NCBI GenBank assembly: GCA_945912145.1 | Contig: CAMEBF010000003.1 | Location: 62,001-126,000 of the forward strand | Length of the DNA stretch: 64,000 bases | Direction of reading: 5' to 3' | DNA from: an uncultured Clostridia bacterium | Lineage (GTDB): Bacteria > Bacillota > Clostridia > Oscillospirales > Acutalibacteraceae | In this document: piece after piece, positions 44,099 to 53,488 of the stretch | Numbering within the stretch: the stretch's first letter is position 1 | How the letters are laid out: each line of letters begins with the position of its first letter | Notes under the pieces: generated by a model | Databases searched by the model: none | What the model saw: only the letters and a program-made list of their open reading frames with translations | What the model was told of the DNA's origin: nothing | Made by a program: the position numbers and the translations under genes

Positions 44099-45490
44099 AT
44101 GAATCCAGAAAACACACGGGGCTCATGCGCGATCATTCTCGGCATGACCGATACCGATGAAAAGATCCCTGCCGCGGCAGGCAGAATCTCAACGCAGGAG
44201 GGTAACGCCTCCGAAATTTTTGAACGCTCACAGGACAGGGAAAAGAACGCGAAGCTCATCGCGAAGGTCACCCGTTCGGGGCATAATTCGACGATTGAAC
44301 ATACGGTTTTCAATATCGCGTTTCGGGACGTTTCCGTCTTTGTCGAGCAGTTTATGATTGAATTCCGTCTCGCGTCCTTTACCGTCAAATCCCGACGCTA
44401 CGTCGATTTCGGCAAGAGCGGCTTCTATACACCCGACCTCGGCAGCGAAGAACTCGAGAAAAAATATGAAGAGACGATGTCGTATCTTTTTGCGGAGTAT
44501 TCCTCGTTCCTCGAAGCGGGAATCCCCAAGGAGGATGCGCGGTTTCTGTTGCCGTATTGCTTACGGAGCAACTTCTATTGCACCGTCAATGCCAGAGAGC
44601 TGCTGCATATTCTTCGCGCCATGCTCTTCGGACGAGGCAGCGCGTTCCGCGAGCTGCACGATTTGGGCGAACAGCTCTATGACCAGATCGAGAAACTGAC
44701 GCCGGGAATCTGCGCGGATTTCTTCAAAAGACGTCCCGAAGCGTCCGACAAAACAGCGATCGGCTATCTCTTTGAAAATTATAAAAACGACGAACCGACG
44801 GCAAAAGAGAGCGTACAGCTTCTGTCCTATCCTACAGACGCGGAAAAATGCGTTGCGCGTTCCGCGCTGATCTGGACAAGACAGTACGCGCCCGATACGA
44901 TTGAGAAAATCGTGAGCGAGCCGGAAAATGTTGAAAAGATTATCGGGCTTGTCACATCGTCGTCCCGTCCGCGTCCGCTCGAAACCGTTCAGTATACGTT
45001 CCGAGTCAACGGCGTTTCGCTTTCGACGATTACCCATTTTGCGCGTCACCGGATGCAGGGCTTAATGGTGCCGTCTCTGACGCTGACGGACAGAACGAAA
45101 TACATTATTCCCGATACGATCGCAAAAAACGAGGAGCTTCTGGGACGCTATCACGCGGCGTTCGCGAAAATGCAGGAGCTGTATGCAACGCTCAAAGACA
45201 ACGGTTGTTCCGAAGAACAGGCGGTCTACTGCCAGATGAGCGGCAATACGCTTGATATCGTCACAACGATGAACGGCAGGGAACTACTCTTGTTCTTCCG
45301 TCTTCGCACCTGCAACCGCGCGCAGTGGGAAATTCGCGATTATGCCATCGAAATGCTGCGGCAGCTTCGCGCTGTCTCGCCTTTGATCTTCTCACATTAC
45401 GGACCGAGCTGCTACGTTTCGTCCTGTCCCGAGGGCGCGTTATCCTGCGGAAAGGCAGCGGAAGTTAAAGAATATTTTAAGAATCTTTGA
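44099..45490 (+). CDS. thyX: tandem ThyX-domain protein (FAD-dependent thymidylate synthase)
   Basis: 463 residues, about twice a normal ThyX. The first domain has HNSTIEHTVFNIAF and EFRLASFTVKSRRYV (about residue 87), where the usual RHR is EFR but the S...S-R-Y part is intact. The second has THFARHRMQGLMVPS (about residue 315), which keeps RHR but lacks the second half, and ends with FFRLRTCNRAQWEIRD. ThyX makes dTMP from dUMP with FAD and methylenetetrahydrofolate as a homotetramer whose sites join neighbouring chains, so a complementary fusion is plausible. The start is ATG 44099 with GGAGGAG. It heads the operon to 49758. Confidence 0.85.
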   Translation: MNPENTRGSCAIILGMTDTDEKIPAAAGRISTQEGNASEIFERSQDREKNAKLIAKVTRSGHNSTIEHTVFNIAFRDVSVFVEQFMIEFRLASFTVKSRRYVDFGKSGFYTPDLGSEELEKKYEETMSYLFAEYSSFLEAGIPKEDARFLLPYCLRSNFYCTVNARELLHILRAMLFGRGSAFRELHDLGEQLYDQIEKLTPGICADFFKRRPEASDKTAIGYLFENYKNDEPTAKESVQLLSYPTDAEKCVARSALIWTRQYAPDTIEKIVSEPENVEKIIGLVTSSSRPRPLETVQYTFRVNGVSLSTITHFARHRMQGLMVPSLTLTDRTKYIIPDTIAKNEELLGRYHAAFAKMQELYATLKDNGCSEEQAVYCQMSGNTLDIVTTMNGRELLLFFRLRTCNRAQWEIRDYAIEMLRQLRAVSPLIFSHYGPSCYVSSCPEGALSCGKAAEVKEYFKNL

Positions 45491-45513
45491 TAGAATAGAT
45501 AGGAGCGGATTTT

Positions 45514-45798
45514 ATGAAAGACAGCGTCAAAAAAGAAAACGCCGAAATGCTCTATAAAGCGGTTTTGTCACTCAAGGACGAAGAGGAATGCAAAGCGTTC
45601 TTTACCGATCTTTGCACCGAAACGGAAATCAGCGCGATGGCGCAGCGCTTTGTCGTCGCCAAAATGGTGGCGGAGGGCAAAAAGTACGACGAGATCGAAG
45701 AGCAGACCGGCGCGTCGCCGGCGACCATCAGCCGCGTCAAACGCTATATGGCGAACTACGCGCATTACGGCATTTTCAAAAGGATTGACGAAACATGA
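45514..45798 (+). CDS. YerC/TrpR-like DNA-binding protein
   Basis: 94 residues. Helix-turn-helix region TETEISAMAQRFVVAKMVAEG ... TGASPATISRVKRYM is the YerC/YecD family, a TrpR-related group. It binds DNA as a dimer and controls genes not known here. The start has TAGGAG; its stop overlaps the methyltransferase start by four bases. Confidence 0.92.
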   Translation: MKDSVKKENAEMLYKAVLSLKDEEECKAFFTDLCTETEISAMAQRFVVAKMVAEGKKYDEIEEQTGASPATISRVKRYMANYAHYGIFKRIDET

Positions 45799-46526
45799 GC
45801 TACGCCGCTCTGGCGCAGGTTTATGACAGCCTGACATTGAATGTCGAATACGAAAAGCGGGCGGATTACATTCACTCGCTGTTGCGCCGTTATGGCTGTG
45901 AAACAGGCATTTTGCTTGATTTGGCGTGCGGCACGGGAACGCTTTCGGCGTATCTTGCGTCGTTCGGCTACGATATGATTTTAGTCGATTCCTCGCCGGA
46001 GATGCTTTCCGTTGCGCGGGAAAAGCTGCCGGAGGCGCTTCTGCTTTGTCAGGATATGACCGATCTCGATCTATACGGCACGGTGCAGGGCGTCGTCTGT
46101 TCGCTTGATTCCGTCAATCATCTGCTGAAGCCCTGCGATGTCAAAAAAATGTTCGCGTCCGTATCGCTGTTTCTGGAAAAGGGCGGCGTATTCGTGTTCG
46201 ATGTCAATACGATTTATAAGCATGAAACCGTTCTGGGCAATCATGCGTTCGTCTCCGAAAAAGGGGATGCTTACTGCGTCTGGCAGAACGCCTATAAGCC
46301 CAAAAGCAAAACGGTGGATATCAGTCTGGATGTTTTTATCCGGAGCGGCAATCACTACGAACGCCATTCGGAAGCGTTTTCCGAACGGGCTTATGCGCTT
46401 CCCGATCTTACAAAATGGCTCTGCGAATCGGGCTTCGGCGTTCGGGCTGTTTTACAGGATATGGAGCTTTGCGAACCGCGTGAGGACGCGCAGCGCGTCT
46501 ATTTTGTCGCGGTGAAAGAAATATAA
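45795..46526 (+). CDS. class I SAM-dependent methyltransferase
   Basis: 243 residues. YAALAQVYDSLTLNVEYEKR at the start, the SAM loop LDLACGTGTLSAYLASFG, and the acidic end of strand 2 in LVDSSPEML identify the family. Methyl acceptor unknown. It is coupled to yerC-like by an ATGA overlap and lies 13 bases before hslO. Confidence 0.9.
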   Translation: MSYAALAQVYDSLTLNVEYEKRADYIHSLLRRYGCETGILLDLACGTGTLSAYLASFGYDMILVDSSPEMLSVAREKLPEALLLCQDMTDLDLYGTVQGVVCSLDSVNHLLKPCDVKKMFASVSLFLEKGGVFVFDVNTIYKHETVLGNHAFVSEKGDAYCVWQNAYKPKSKTVDISLDVFIRSGNHYERHSEAFSERAYALPDLTKWLCESGFGVRAVLQDMELCEPREDAQRVYFVAVKEI

Positions 46527-46539
46527 AGAGGGACAAATT

Positions 46540-47427
46540 ATGGGACATCTTGTCAGATGTATATCGGAGGACGGCACGCTCCTGATTATGGCGTGCGATA
46601 CGACCGACGTTGTGCAGAAAGCCTATGAAATTCACGGCACGTCGAAGGTTTGCACGGCGGCGCTCGGAAGACTTTTGACTGGCGGCGCGATGATGGGAAG
46701 TATGCTCAAGGGGAAGAACGACACGCTGACGCTTAAGATCAACGGCGGCGGTCCGGCAGGATCGGTCATCGCCGTGGCGGACAGTATGTGCCGCGTCAAG
46801 GGCTATATCGTGGACGGCAATGTGGAGCTGCCGCTGAATGAAAAGGGCAAGCTCGACGTCGGCGGCGCGGTCGGCACAAACGGTTTTCTGACCGTGATTA
46901 AGGATTTGGGACTGAGCGAACCGTATGTCGGTCAGGTTCCCATTGTTTCCGGTGAGATTGCCGAGGATATTACGTCTTATTTTGCCGCAAGCGAGCAGAC
47001 GCCGACGGTATGCGGCTTAGGCGTGCTCGTCGCGCAGGATAAGTCGGTGCTCAAAGCCGGCGGATTTCTGATTCAGTTGTTGCCGACGGCGGAAAACGAT
47101 ACCATCGACAAGGTCGAACACGATATTGCCGGTATTCATTCCGTCACGAAAATGCTGACAGACGGTTTGACGCCTGCGGAAATCTGCAAAGCGGTGCTGC
47201 CGTCTTTTTCGATTGAAGTGCTCGACGAATCGCACCCGGTTTATCAATGCGACTGCTCGCGTGAACGCGTGCAGAACGCCCTGATCGCTGCCGGAAAAGA
47301 CGAATTGCTCGATATGGCAAAGGATGACGATACGCAGGTGACGTGTCAGTTCTGTAACCGTGTCTATCATTTTTCAAGTCACGATATTTTGCAGCTTTTG
47401 AAATCATCACAAAGCGATGAAAGCTAA
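46540..47427 (+). CDS. hslO: Hsp33 redox-regulated chaperonin
   Basis: 295 residues. The N-terminal domain has LGRLLTGGAMMGSMLKG and NGGGPAGSVIAVAD; the C-terminal zinc site is C-D-C-S (QCDCSRERV) and CQFC (VTCQFCNRVYHF). Oxidation of these cysteines activates the holdase. The start has GAGGGA. It is followed by the ClpE-like gene after 12 bases, a sensible proteostasis pairing. Confidence 0.97.
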   Translation: MGHLVRCISEDGTLLIMACDTTDVVQKAYEIHGTSKVCTAALGRLLTGGAMMGSMLKGKNDTLTLKINGGGPAGSVIAVADSMCRVKGYIVDGNVELPLNEKGKLDVGGAVGTNGFLTVIKDLGLSEPYVGQVPIVSGEIAEDITSYFAASEQTPTVCGLGVLVAQDKSVLKAGGFLIQLLPTAENDTIDKVEHDIAGIHSVTKMLTDGLTPAEICKAVLPSFSIEVLDESHPVYQCDCSRERVQNALIAAGKDELLDMAKDDDTQVTCQFCNRVYHFSSHDILQLLKSSQSDES

Positions 47428-47439
47428 AGGAGACAATCA

Positions 47440-49758
47440 ATGAATAAAAATATGTTATGTTCCAAATGCGGTCAGCGTCCCGCTGTCGTGTTTATCTCCA
47501 AAATTCAGGGAGATGAAACGACGCAGGAGGGACTTTGCCTGAAATGCGCTATGGAGCTCAATATCGGTCCCATCAAACAGTTTATGGATAAGATGGGGAT
47601 TACCGAAGAGGATGTGGACGCCGTCAGCGAACAGCTCGGCGACGCGATGGACGCGCTCGGCGATATGGACGGCTTCCAGTTCGGCGGCGCATCAACGTTC
47701 CCGTTTATGCAGGGCATTATGAAAAAAGACGATGAAACCGTGCAGAACAGCGCGCCGGGTGAAAAAACGCCGGACAAGTCCAAAGAAAAAACTTCGCGTA
47801 AAAGCCGCGCCGGCAAGGACGCGACGAAAAAAGAAAAACAGCGCAAATTCATCAACTTATATTGTACCGATCTGACGCAGAAAGCGCGGGACGGTCAGAT
47901 CGACCGCATCATTGGCCGTGAGGACGAGATTTACCGCGTAACGCAGATCCTTTGTCGCCGAACGAAGAATAATCCCTGCTTGATCGGCGAACCCGGCGTC
48001 GGTAAAACCGCCATCGCCGAAGGTCTCGCGCTGAAAATCGCGGCGGGAGCCGTTCCGGCGAAATTGCAGAATAAAGAACTGCACCTGCTCGATCTGACGG
48101 CGCTTGTTGCCGGTACGCAGTTCCGCGGTCAGTTTGAAAGCCGTATCAAAGGACTGGTTGAAGAGGTCAAGGCTGAGGGCAATATTATCCTGTTTATCGA
48201 CGAGGTGCATAATCTCGTCGGCGCAGGCGATGCAGAAGGCTCCATGAACGCCGCGAATATCCTGAAACCGGCGCTGTCCCGCGGTGAAATTCAGGTCATC
48301 GGCGCGACGACCTTCACCGAATATCGCAAGCATATCGAAAAGGATTCCGCGCTTGAGCGTCGTTTTCAGCCCGTCAAGGTCGAGGAGCCGTCGATCGACG
48401 ACGCCTATAAAATGCTTCAAGGCATCAAGGGCTACTATGAGATGTATCACCGTGTCCGCATTTCCGACCGTCTGCTCTATCTCACCGTCACCCTTTCCGA
48501 ACGCTACATCAACGACCGCTTCCTGCCCGATAAGGCGATTGACCTGCTCGACGAAGCCTGCACCTGTGCGAATCTTCGCAATAAAGCGATCAGCGACTGC
48601 GAAATCGCCGAAAAGAAGCTGGCGGATTTGAAAGAGAAAGAAAACGACCTGATGAATACACAGGACGGCGAAGAACCCGATTATGAGGAGCTCGCGTCGG
48701 TTCGTTCCGAGCTTCTTGCTCTCGAAAACAACCTGCCTGCGCTGCGTGAAAAGGCACAGGATAACGACGTGACCGAGGATGATATCGCTAAGGTTATCAA
48801 TCTCTGGACGGGCATTCCCGTGCGCAAGATCATCGACTCCGATCTCGATAAATTGGCGGATATGGAGACGCATCTCAAAGCGCGCATCATCGGTCAGGAT
48901 GAAGCCGTCGAGGCGGTCTGCGCGGCGATCCGGCGCAATAAAATCCAGATCAATCCCCAGAAGCGTCCGGCGTCGTTCATCTTTGTCGGCCCCACCGGCG
49001 TGGGCAAAACGGAGCTTGTCAAGCAGCTTGCAAACGAGCTGTTCGATACGCCCGAAACGCTGATTCGTCTGGATATGTCGGAGTTTATGGAGAAGCACAG
49101 CGTTTCCCGAATCATCGGTTCGCCTCCGGGCTATGTCGGCTACGACGAGGCGGGACAGCTGACCGAAAAGGTCAGAAGAAAGCCCTATTCGGTCATTCTG
49201 TTTGACGAGATCGAAAAAGCGCATCCGGACGTCATGAATATTCTTCTGCAAATCCTCGACGAGGGCAAGACAAGCGACGCGCAGGGACGCACAGTCGATT
49301 TCTCGAATACCGTGATTATCATGACTTCGAATGCCGGCAGTCAGAACCGTGAGGGCGCTTTAGGCTTCGGCAAAACCAGCGGCGACGCTTCCAAAGATAA
49401 GGCGCTCAAAGGTCTGCGCGAGTTCCTGCGTCCCGAGTTTATCGGCCGTGTGGATGAAGTGATCGTTTTTAACGCGCTCAGTGAGGCGGATTATGAAAAG
49501 ATCGCGACGCTGCTGATCCATGACCTTGTTCCCGGACTTCGCGACAAAGGCATCACGCTGACCGTCGAAGAGGGCGTGTCTGCCGCCATCGCGAAAATGG
49601 CAGAAAGCGGTGAACGCGGCGCGAGAGATCTGCGCATCGCCATCCGGAAGAATATCGAGGACGCGATCGCCACGATCATCATCGATAACCGCAATATGAG
49701 CATCAACGAAATCATCGTTTCCGCCGAGGACGGCAAAGTCGTCTGCCGGAAGGCATAA
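47440..49758 (+). CDS. ClpE/ClpC-like AAA+ unfoldase with N-terminal zinc finger
   Basis: 772 residues. The first 40 residues form a four-cysteine finger (CSKCGQRP ... CLKCAMEL), as in ClpE and McsA. A charged linker (about 100-135) leads to two AAA+ modules: Walker A GEPGVGKT (about 184) with [19 protein letters not shown], and GPTGVGKT (about 517) with [14 protein letters not shown] short coiled middle domain lies between ([20 protein letters not shown]). It should unfold substrates for ClpP; no ClpP or McsB gene is in the window. The start has AAAGGAG. It ends the operon at a strong terminator. Confidence 0.93.
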   Translation: MNKNMLCSKCGQRPAVVFISKIQGDETTQEGLCLKCAMELNIGPIKQFMDKMGITEEDVDAVSEQLGDAMDALGDMDGFQFGGASTFPFMQGIMKKDDETVQNSAPGEKTPDKSKEKTSRKSRAGKDATKKEKQRKFINLYCTDLTQKARDGQIDRIIGREDEIYRVTQILCRRTKNNPCLIGEPGVGKTAIAEGLALKIAAGAVPAKLQNKELHLLDLTALVAGTQFRGQFESRIKGLVEEVKAEGNIILFIDEVHNLVGAGDAEGSMNAANILKPALSRGEIQVIGATTFTEYRKHIEKDSALERRFQPVKVEEPSIDDAYKMLQGIKGYYEMYHRVRISDRLLYLTVTLSERYINDRFLPDKAIDLLDEACTCANLRNKAISDCEIAEKKLADLKEKENDLMNTQDGEEPDYEELASVRSELLALENNLPALREKAQDNDVTEDDIAKVINLWTGIPVRKIIDSDLDKLADMETHLKARIIGQDEAVEAVCAAIRRNKIQINPQKRPASFIFVGPTGVGKTELVKQLANELFDTPETLIRLDMSEFMEKHSVSRIIGSPPGYVGYDEAGQLTEKVRRKPYSVILFDEIEKAHPDVMNILLQILDEGKTSDAQGRTVDFSNTVIIMTSNAGSQNREGALGFGKTSGDASKDKALKGLREFLRPEFIGRVDEVIVFNALSEADYEKIATLLIHDLVPGLRDKGITLTVEEGVSAAIAKMAESGERGARDLRIAIRKNIEDAIATIIIDNRNMSINEIIVSAEDGKVVCRKA

Positions 49759-49773
49759 CCAAATAAGAATACC

Positions 49774-49809
49774 ATGCGGCTTTGCGCAAACAGAGCCGCA
49801 TTCTTTTTT
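49774..49809 (+). terminator. terminator of the thyX-clpE-like operon
   Basis: ATGCGGCT (49774-49781) pairs exactly with AGCCGCAT (49794-49801), followed by TCTTTTTTT. Confidence 0.9.
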
Positions 49810-49841
49810 TGAAAAATTTTTCATAAATTTTATAAAAAATG

Positions 49842-49870
49842 TAGAAAAATCTGCAAAGATATTGTATAAT
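49842..49870 (+). promoter_or_regulatory. promoter of the PHP-symporter-deacetylase operon
   Basis: TATAAT (49865-49870) with a weak TAGAAA (49842-49847) 17 bp upstream; TTG precedes the -10. It lies 43 bases before the ATG. Confidence 0.6.
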
Positions 49871-49913
49871 ACAGACATGTTGCTATTTTTTTGATTCCAG
49901 AGGAGAAAAACAA

Positions 49914-51185
49914 ATGAAGCTCGAACTGCGGCACACCGTGAAAAAGGAAGCGGAGGGAACCTATTACACCGTTCCGTTCGATGTGCCCGAAAATATCGAA
50001 AGAATTACCGTTTCCTATACCTATTTCCGCGGCACGAAGGGATTGCTCGGTGATCTGATGCCGGTCAATACGATCGACATCGGTCTGCAGGATGAATCCG
50101 GCCGTTTCCTCGGTTGGTCGGGCAGCGCGCATTCTACGATTTCCGTCGGGGAATACGCTTCCTCGAGCGGCTATCTCTCCGAGCCGATTCATGCCGGAAA
50201 ATGGCAGATTCTCGTCGGCGCGTACCATGTCCGGGAAGGCGGCGTAGAGGTGCTCTACACGATTGAAATGGAGGAGAAAAAGCCCAGATGGCTCTTTGGC
50301 GATCTGCATATTCATTCCGATGCCTCCGACGGCCGCTTCGACTCCTTTACGCTCGGCAAAATGGCAAAGGAAAGACGGCTTGATTTTATCGCGCTGGCCA
50401 ATCACAATAATTTTGCGGAGAATTATCATCTGCCGCATCTTGATAATCTGACGTTCGTCAAGGCGGCCGAATGGACGCACTATAAAGGCCATATGAATTT
50501 TTTCGGACTGGCGGAACCGTTTGAAAACTCTTTTATCGCCAATTCCCATGAACAGATGCAAAAAATAATCGCCGACGCCAGAGCACGCGGCGCCGTGATC
50601 TCCGTCAATCACCCGAAGTGCCGCTTCTGTCCCTACCTGTGGGAGGACGAGAACGCTTTTGACATGATGGAAATCTGGAACGGCCCGATGCGTCCGACGA
50701 ACCTTGACGGCATCACCTGGTGGACCGAACTTCTGCGTCAGGGCAGAAAAATCCCTGCCGTCGGCGGCAGCGATTACCATCGACCGCATTCTCTCGCGAA
50801 GCTCGGGGAGCCGGTCACGGCGGTCTTTGCTTCTTCGAGAAGTGAAGCGGATATTCTGGCGGCGATCCGCAGCGGTCACGCCTATGTGACAGAAAACCGG
50901 GACGGCCCGTGCCTTATTCTGCGTTACGGCGACGCGATGATGGGCGACACCGTGATCCGGAAAGCGGATACCTATCTCGAAATCACGGCGGAAAATCTCG
51001 CCGGCGCGTCTCTTTATCTCGTGACGGACAAGGGCGAACAGCTCCTGTGCCGCGGAGAGAAAGAGCATACAGACCGCGTCAAGCTGAATAAACCGCGTTT
51101 TGCCTACCTGAAAGCGGTCAAAGGCAAAAAGCGCGTCAGCGCCGTTTCCAATCCTGTATATTTTGAAACCACGGAGGTTTTGTGA
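49914..51185 (+). CDS. CehA/McbA-type PHP metallohydrolase
   Basis: 423 residues. An N-terminal beta domain of about 125 residues precedes the PHP fold: WLFGDLHIHSDASDGRFDS, LANHNNF, VNHPKC and GGSDYHRPH provide the metal ligands. A C-terminal beta domain follows (GHAYVTENRDGPCLILRYGD). The architecture matches CehA/McbA proteins, which hydrolyse phosphoesters or carbamates. No signal peptide. The start is ATG 49914 with GAGGAG. It is coupled to the symporter gene by a one-base TGATG-type overlap, so a sugar-derived substrate is likely. Confidence 0.88.
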   Translation: MKLELRHTVKKEAEGTYYTVPFDVPENIERITVSYTYFRGTKGLLGDLMPVNTIDIGLQDESGRFLGWSGSAHSTISVGEYASSSGYLSEPIHAGKWQILVGAYHVREGGVEVLYTIEMEEKKPRWLFGDLHIHSDASDGRFDSFTLGKMAKERRLDFIALANHNNFAENYHLPHLDNLTFVKAAEWTHYKGHMNFFGLAEPFENSFIANSHEQMQKIIADARARGAVISVNHPKCRFCPYLWEDENAFDMMEIWNGPMRPTNLDGITWWTELLRQGRKIPAVGGSDYHRPHSLAKLGEPVTAVFASSRSEADILAAIRSGHAYVTENRDGPCLILRYGDAMMGDTVIRKADTYLEITAENLAGASLYLVTDKGEQLLCRGEKEHTDRVKLNKPRFAYLKAVKGKKRVSAVSNPVYFETTEVL

Positions 51186-52519
51186 TGACTTCAGAAAGCA
51201 AATTGGTCAAGAAAAAGACGTCCCCGTTCCGTTACGGAATCGGTATGTTCGGCACGTCGATCCCCATCAATATGTTCAAATCCTATGCGGCGTTGTTCTA
51301 CGTCGATATGCTGGGACTCGACATGAAGAAGTACTCTCTCGTCCTGCTGATTTATACGTTTGTAGATGCGATCGACAATCCCGTCTACGGCTATCTGTCA
51401 GACAGAACGCGGACCAAATGGGGCAGACGGCGTCCCTGGCTTGTTATCGGTACGCCGCTGCTGATTCTGTGTTTTATCCTCTTTTACAATGTCCCGAAGG
51501 GCATCCAGAGCGAAAAAACGATGCTGTTCATTTATATGCTGCTGATGTATATTCTGACCGGCACGCTTGATTCTCTGATGAACGCCAACTACGGCGCGTT
51601 GTTCCCCGAAATTTTCAAGACAGATGAAGAGCGCGCAAAGACCAACGCGATCCGTCAGGTCTGCCAGCTTCTTGCGATGGTTATCAGTATCGCGCTTACG
51701 CCGGTTATCACAAAAGCCATCGGCTATCAGCTTACGTCTGTCATTTACGGTGTTGTCGCCTTAGCGGTCATCATGTTCTGTACCTTCGGCTGCACCGAAG
51801 ACCCCGATTACGAAACAGGGGAGAAGCCGAAGCTCTTCCGCAGCATCTTCGACCTGATCACCAATGGAAAATTCTGGATCTTCGGCTTTGCCGGTGCGTT
51901 CTATTCGGCGGCGTTCTCCCTGATCTCGCAGGCGATCCCGTTTTATGTCAAATATACCCTGGGCCTCGACAGCGGTATGACGACCGTCATGCTCGGCGTG
52001 GTATTCTTTGTTGCCGTCATCGGCATTGTCGTCTGGTCGTTTGTCATTAAAAAAGTCCCGGTCATCAAGGTCTGGCGGCTTGGCTTCATGATTATGGCGG
52101 CGGGCTTTATTCCGCTCTATTTCTCCAAATCGCTCGGAGTTTCCCTTGCCATCGAGTGCATCATGGGCTTCGGCGTTGCAAGCTGTCTGATCACGATGGA
52201 CTGCATCGGCGCGAAGATCATCGACGACGACTTTGAAAAGCACGGCATCAAGCGTGAGGGCATGATCTCGAGCCTTGTCGGTGTCATGAACCGTCTGAAC
52301 GGTCTGTTTACGTCTCTTGCGTTCTATGTTGCATCGTCGGCTTACGGCTTTGTCAGCGGCGACGAACCGGGCGAAAATCCCGGCGCGGCGGCGAAAATGC
52401 TTCTGTGCGTGTTCCCCGCGATCGCGATGATCCTTGCAACGGTCTTCTCGCTGTTCCTGCATTTCCCTGAGAAAAAGAATGCCGGAGAACCCGCGGTGAA
52501 TGAAATCATAGCGGAGTAA
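51185..52519 (+). CDS. GPH-family sugar:cation symporter (MFS)
   Basis: 444 residues with about twelve hydrophobic helices. The GPH signature is seen in VDAIDNPVYGYLSDRTRTKWGRRRPW, and LIYTFVDA with its aspartate is typical of the cation site. The family moves glycosides, pentosides or hexuronides with Na+ or H+. The start is ATG 51185, seven bases after GGAGG, in preference to GTG 51182. It is in an operon with a PHP hydrolase and a ChbG-type deacetylase. Confidence 0.92.
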   Translation: MTSESKLVKKKTSPFRYGIGMFGTSIPINMFKSYAALFYVDMLGLDMKKYSLVLLIYTFVDAIDNPVYGYLSDRTRTKWGRRRPWLVIGTPLLILCFILFYNVPKGIQSEKTMLFIYMLLMYILTGTLDSLMNANYGALFPEIFKTDEERAKTNAIRQVCQLLAMVISIALTPVITKAIGYQLTSVIYGVVALAVIMFCTFGCTEDPDYETGEKPKLFRSIFDLITNGKFWIFGFAGAFYSAAFSLISQAIPFYVKYTLGLDSGMTTVMLGVVFFVAVIGIVVWSFVIKKVPVIKVWRLGFMIMAAGFIPLYFSKSLGVSLAIECIMGFGVASCLITMDCIGAKIIDDDFEKHGIKREGMISSLVGVMNRLNGLFTSLAFYVASSAYGFVSGDEPGENPGAAAKMLLCVFPAIAMILATVFSLFLHFPEKKNAGEPAVNEIIAE

Positions 52520-52521
52520 GC

Positions 52522-53373
52522 ATGGATAAATATCTGATTCTTAATGCCGATGATTTCGGCTATAACGAACAGCAGACGAAAGCGATTGCGGAGCTGTACG
52601 CAAAAGGCCTGATCTCGTCCACATCGCTCATGGCGGTCGCGCCCGACGCGCTGAATGCCGCCAAAACGGCTGTTTCGGCAGGGATTCCGGTCGGCGTACA
52701 TCTGACGATCAATTCCGATGATGAGAACAATCGTTGGAAAAGTCTGGCCGCAGCGCCGTCTCTTTCCGATGAAAAGGGACTGTATCATGATGGTAAAAAG
52801 CTCGCGCTGCACGCGAAACGGAAAGACGTCTGCGCAGAACTCGAAGCGCAGTATCGCTTCCTGATAGAAAACGGCTGTACTGTCGATCATGCGGATAATC
52901 ACTGCGCGACGCTGTACGGTATCAACGGCAGACGTTTCTATCTCGACGCATACGACTTTTGCTCGCAGCATAAATTGCCGTATCGATTCCCCAAAAAACC
53001 GGATTTTCTGGCTCGTCAGCTCGGACGCGCCGTTCCGAAGCCGCTGATTGCCTTGCAGCAGGGAATCGTCAATGCGGGACTGCGTCGCGGCGTGAAGCTT
53101 CTTGACGATCTGGTGTCAAATGCGTGGAACATAGAGCGCATCGGCAACTATGAGACGCTGCGGCAGTATTATCTGGACGCGGTCGATGAATGCGGCGAAG
53201 GCGTGACGGAGATGTTCCTGCACCCTGCGTATCCGATCGACGACACAATAAGCGAATGGACGAAACGTGTTTTTGAATTTGAACTGCTTAAAAGCGGCGA
53301 TCTGCTGGAGCGCGCCGAAAAAAATCATATCAAAGTCGTCTCATGGCGTATCTTTCGTGAATTGAACGGATAA
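52522..53373 (+). CDS. ChbG/YdjC-family carbohydrate deacetylase
   Basis: 283 residues. LILNADDFGYNEQQTKAI holds the metal/catalytic Asp-Asp, VGVHLTIN supplies a metal histidine and DHADNHCATLYG the third ligand. Family members remove N-acetyl groups from chitobiose-type oligosaccharides. Its position directly after a GPH symporter suggests import and deacetylation of an amino-sugar. It ends at a terminator (53381-53413). Confidence 0.92.
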   Translation: MDKYLILNADDFGYNEQQTKAIAELYAKGLISSTSLMAVAPDALNAAKTAVSAGIPVGVHLTINSDDENNRWKSLAAAPSLSDEKGLYHDGKKLALHAKRKDVCAELEAQYRFLIENGCTVDHADNHCATLYGINGRRFYLDAYDFCSQHKLPYRFPKKPDFLARQLGRAVPKPLIALQQGIVNAGLRRGVKLLDDLVSNAWNIERIGNYETLRQYYLDAVDECGEGVTEMFLHPAYPIDDTISEWTKRVFEFELLKSGDLLERAEKNHIKVVSWRIFRELNG

Positions 53374-53380
53374 GAATCAT

Positions 53381-53413
53381 CAGCCGTCGATTTTTCCGGC
53401 GGCTGTGTTTTTT
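53381..53413 (+). terminator. terminator after the ChbG-family gene
   Basis: CAGCCGTCG pairs with CGGCGGCTG (one T-G pair) and is followed by a T run. Confidence 0.85.
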
Positions 53414-53424
53414 AATCCGACATC

Positions 53425-53454
53425 TTGACATCCGGTGCGCATTTGGTGTAGAAT
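53425..53454 (+). promoter_or_regulatory. promoter of glpK
   Basis: TTGACA (53425-53430), 18-bp spacer, TAGAAT (53449-53454), 34 bases before the ATG. Confidence 0.7.
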
Positions 53455-53488
53455 AAATAAAAATAGAAAATATAGCGAGGAGATTTTT

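Noticed and set aside
47857-49251. 464-codon open frame antisense to the ClpE-like gene
   Set aside because: A shadow of strongly conserved AAA+ coding sequence without initiation signals.
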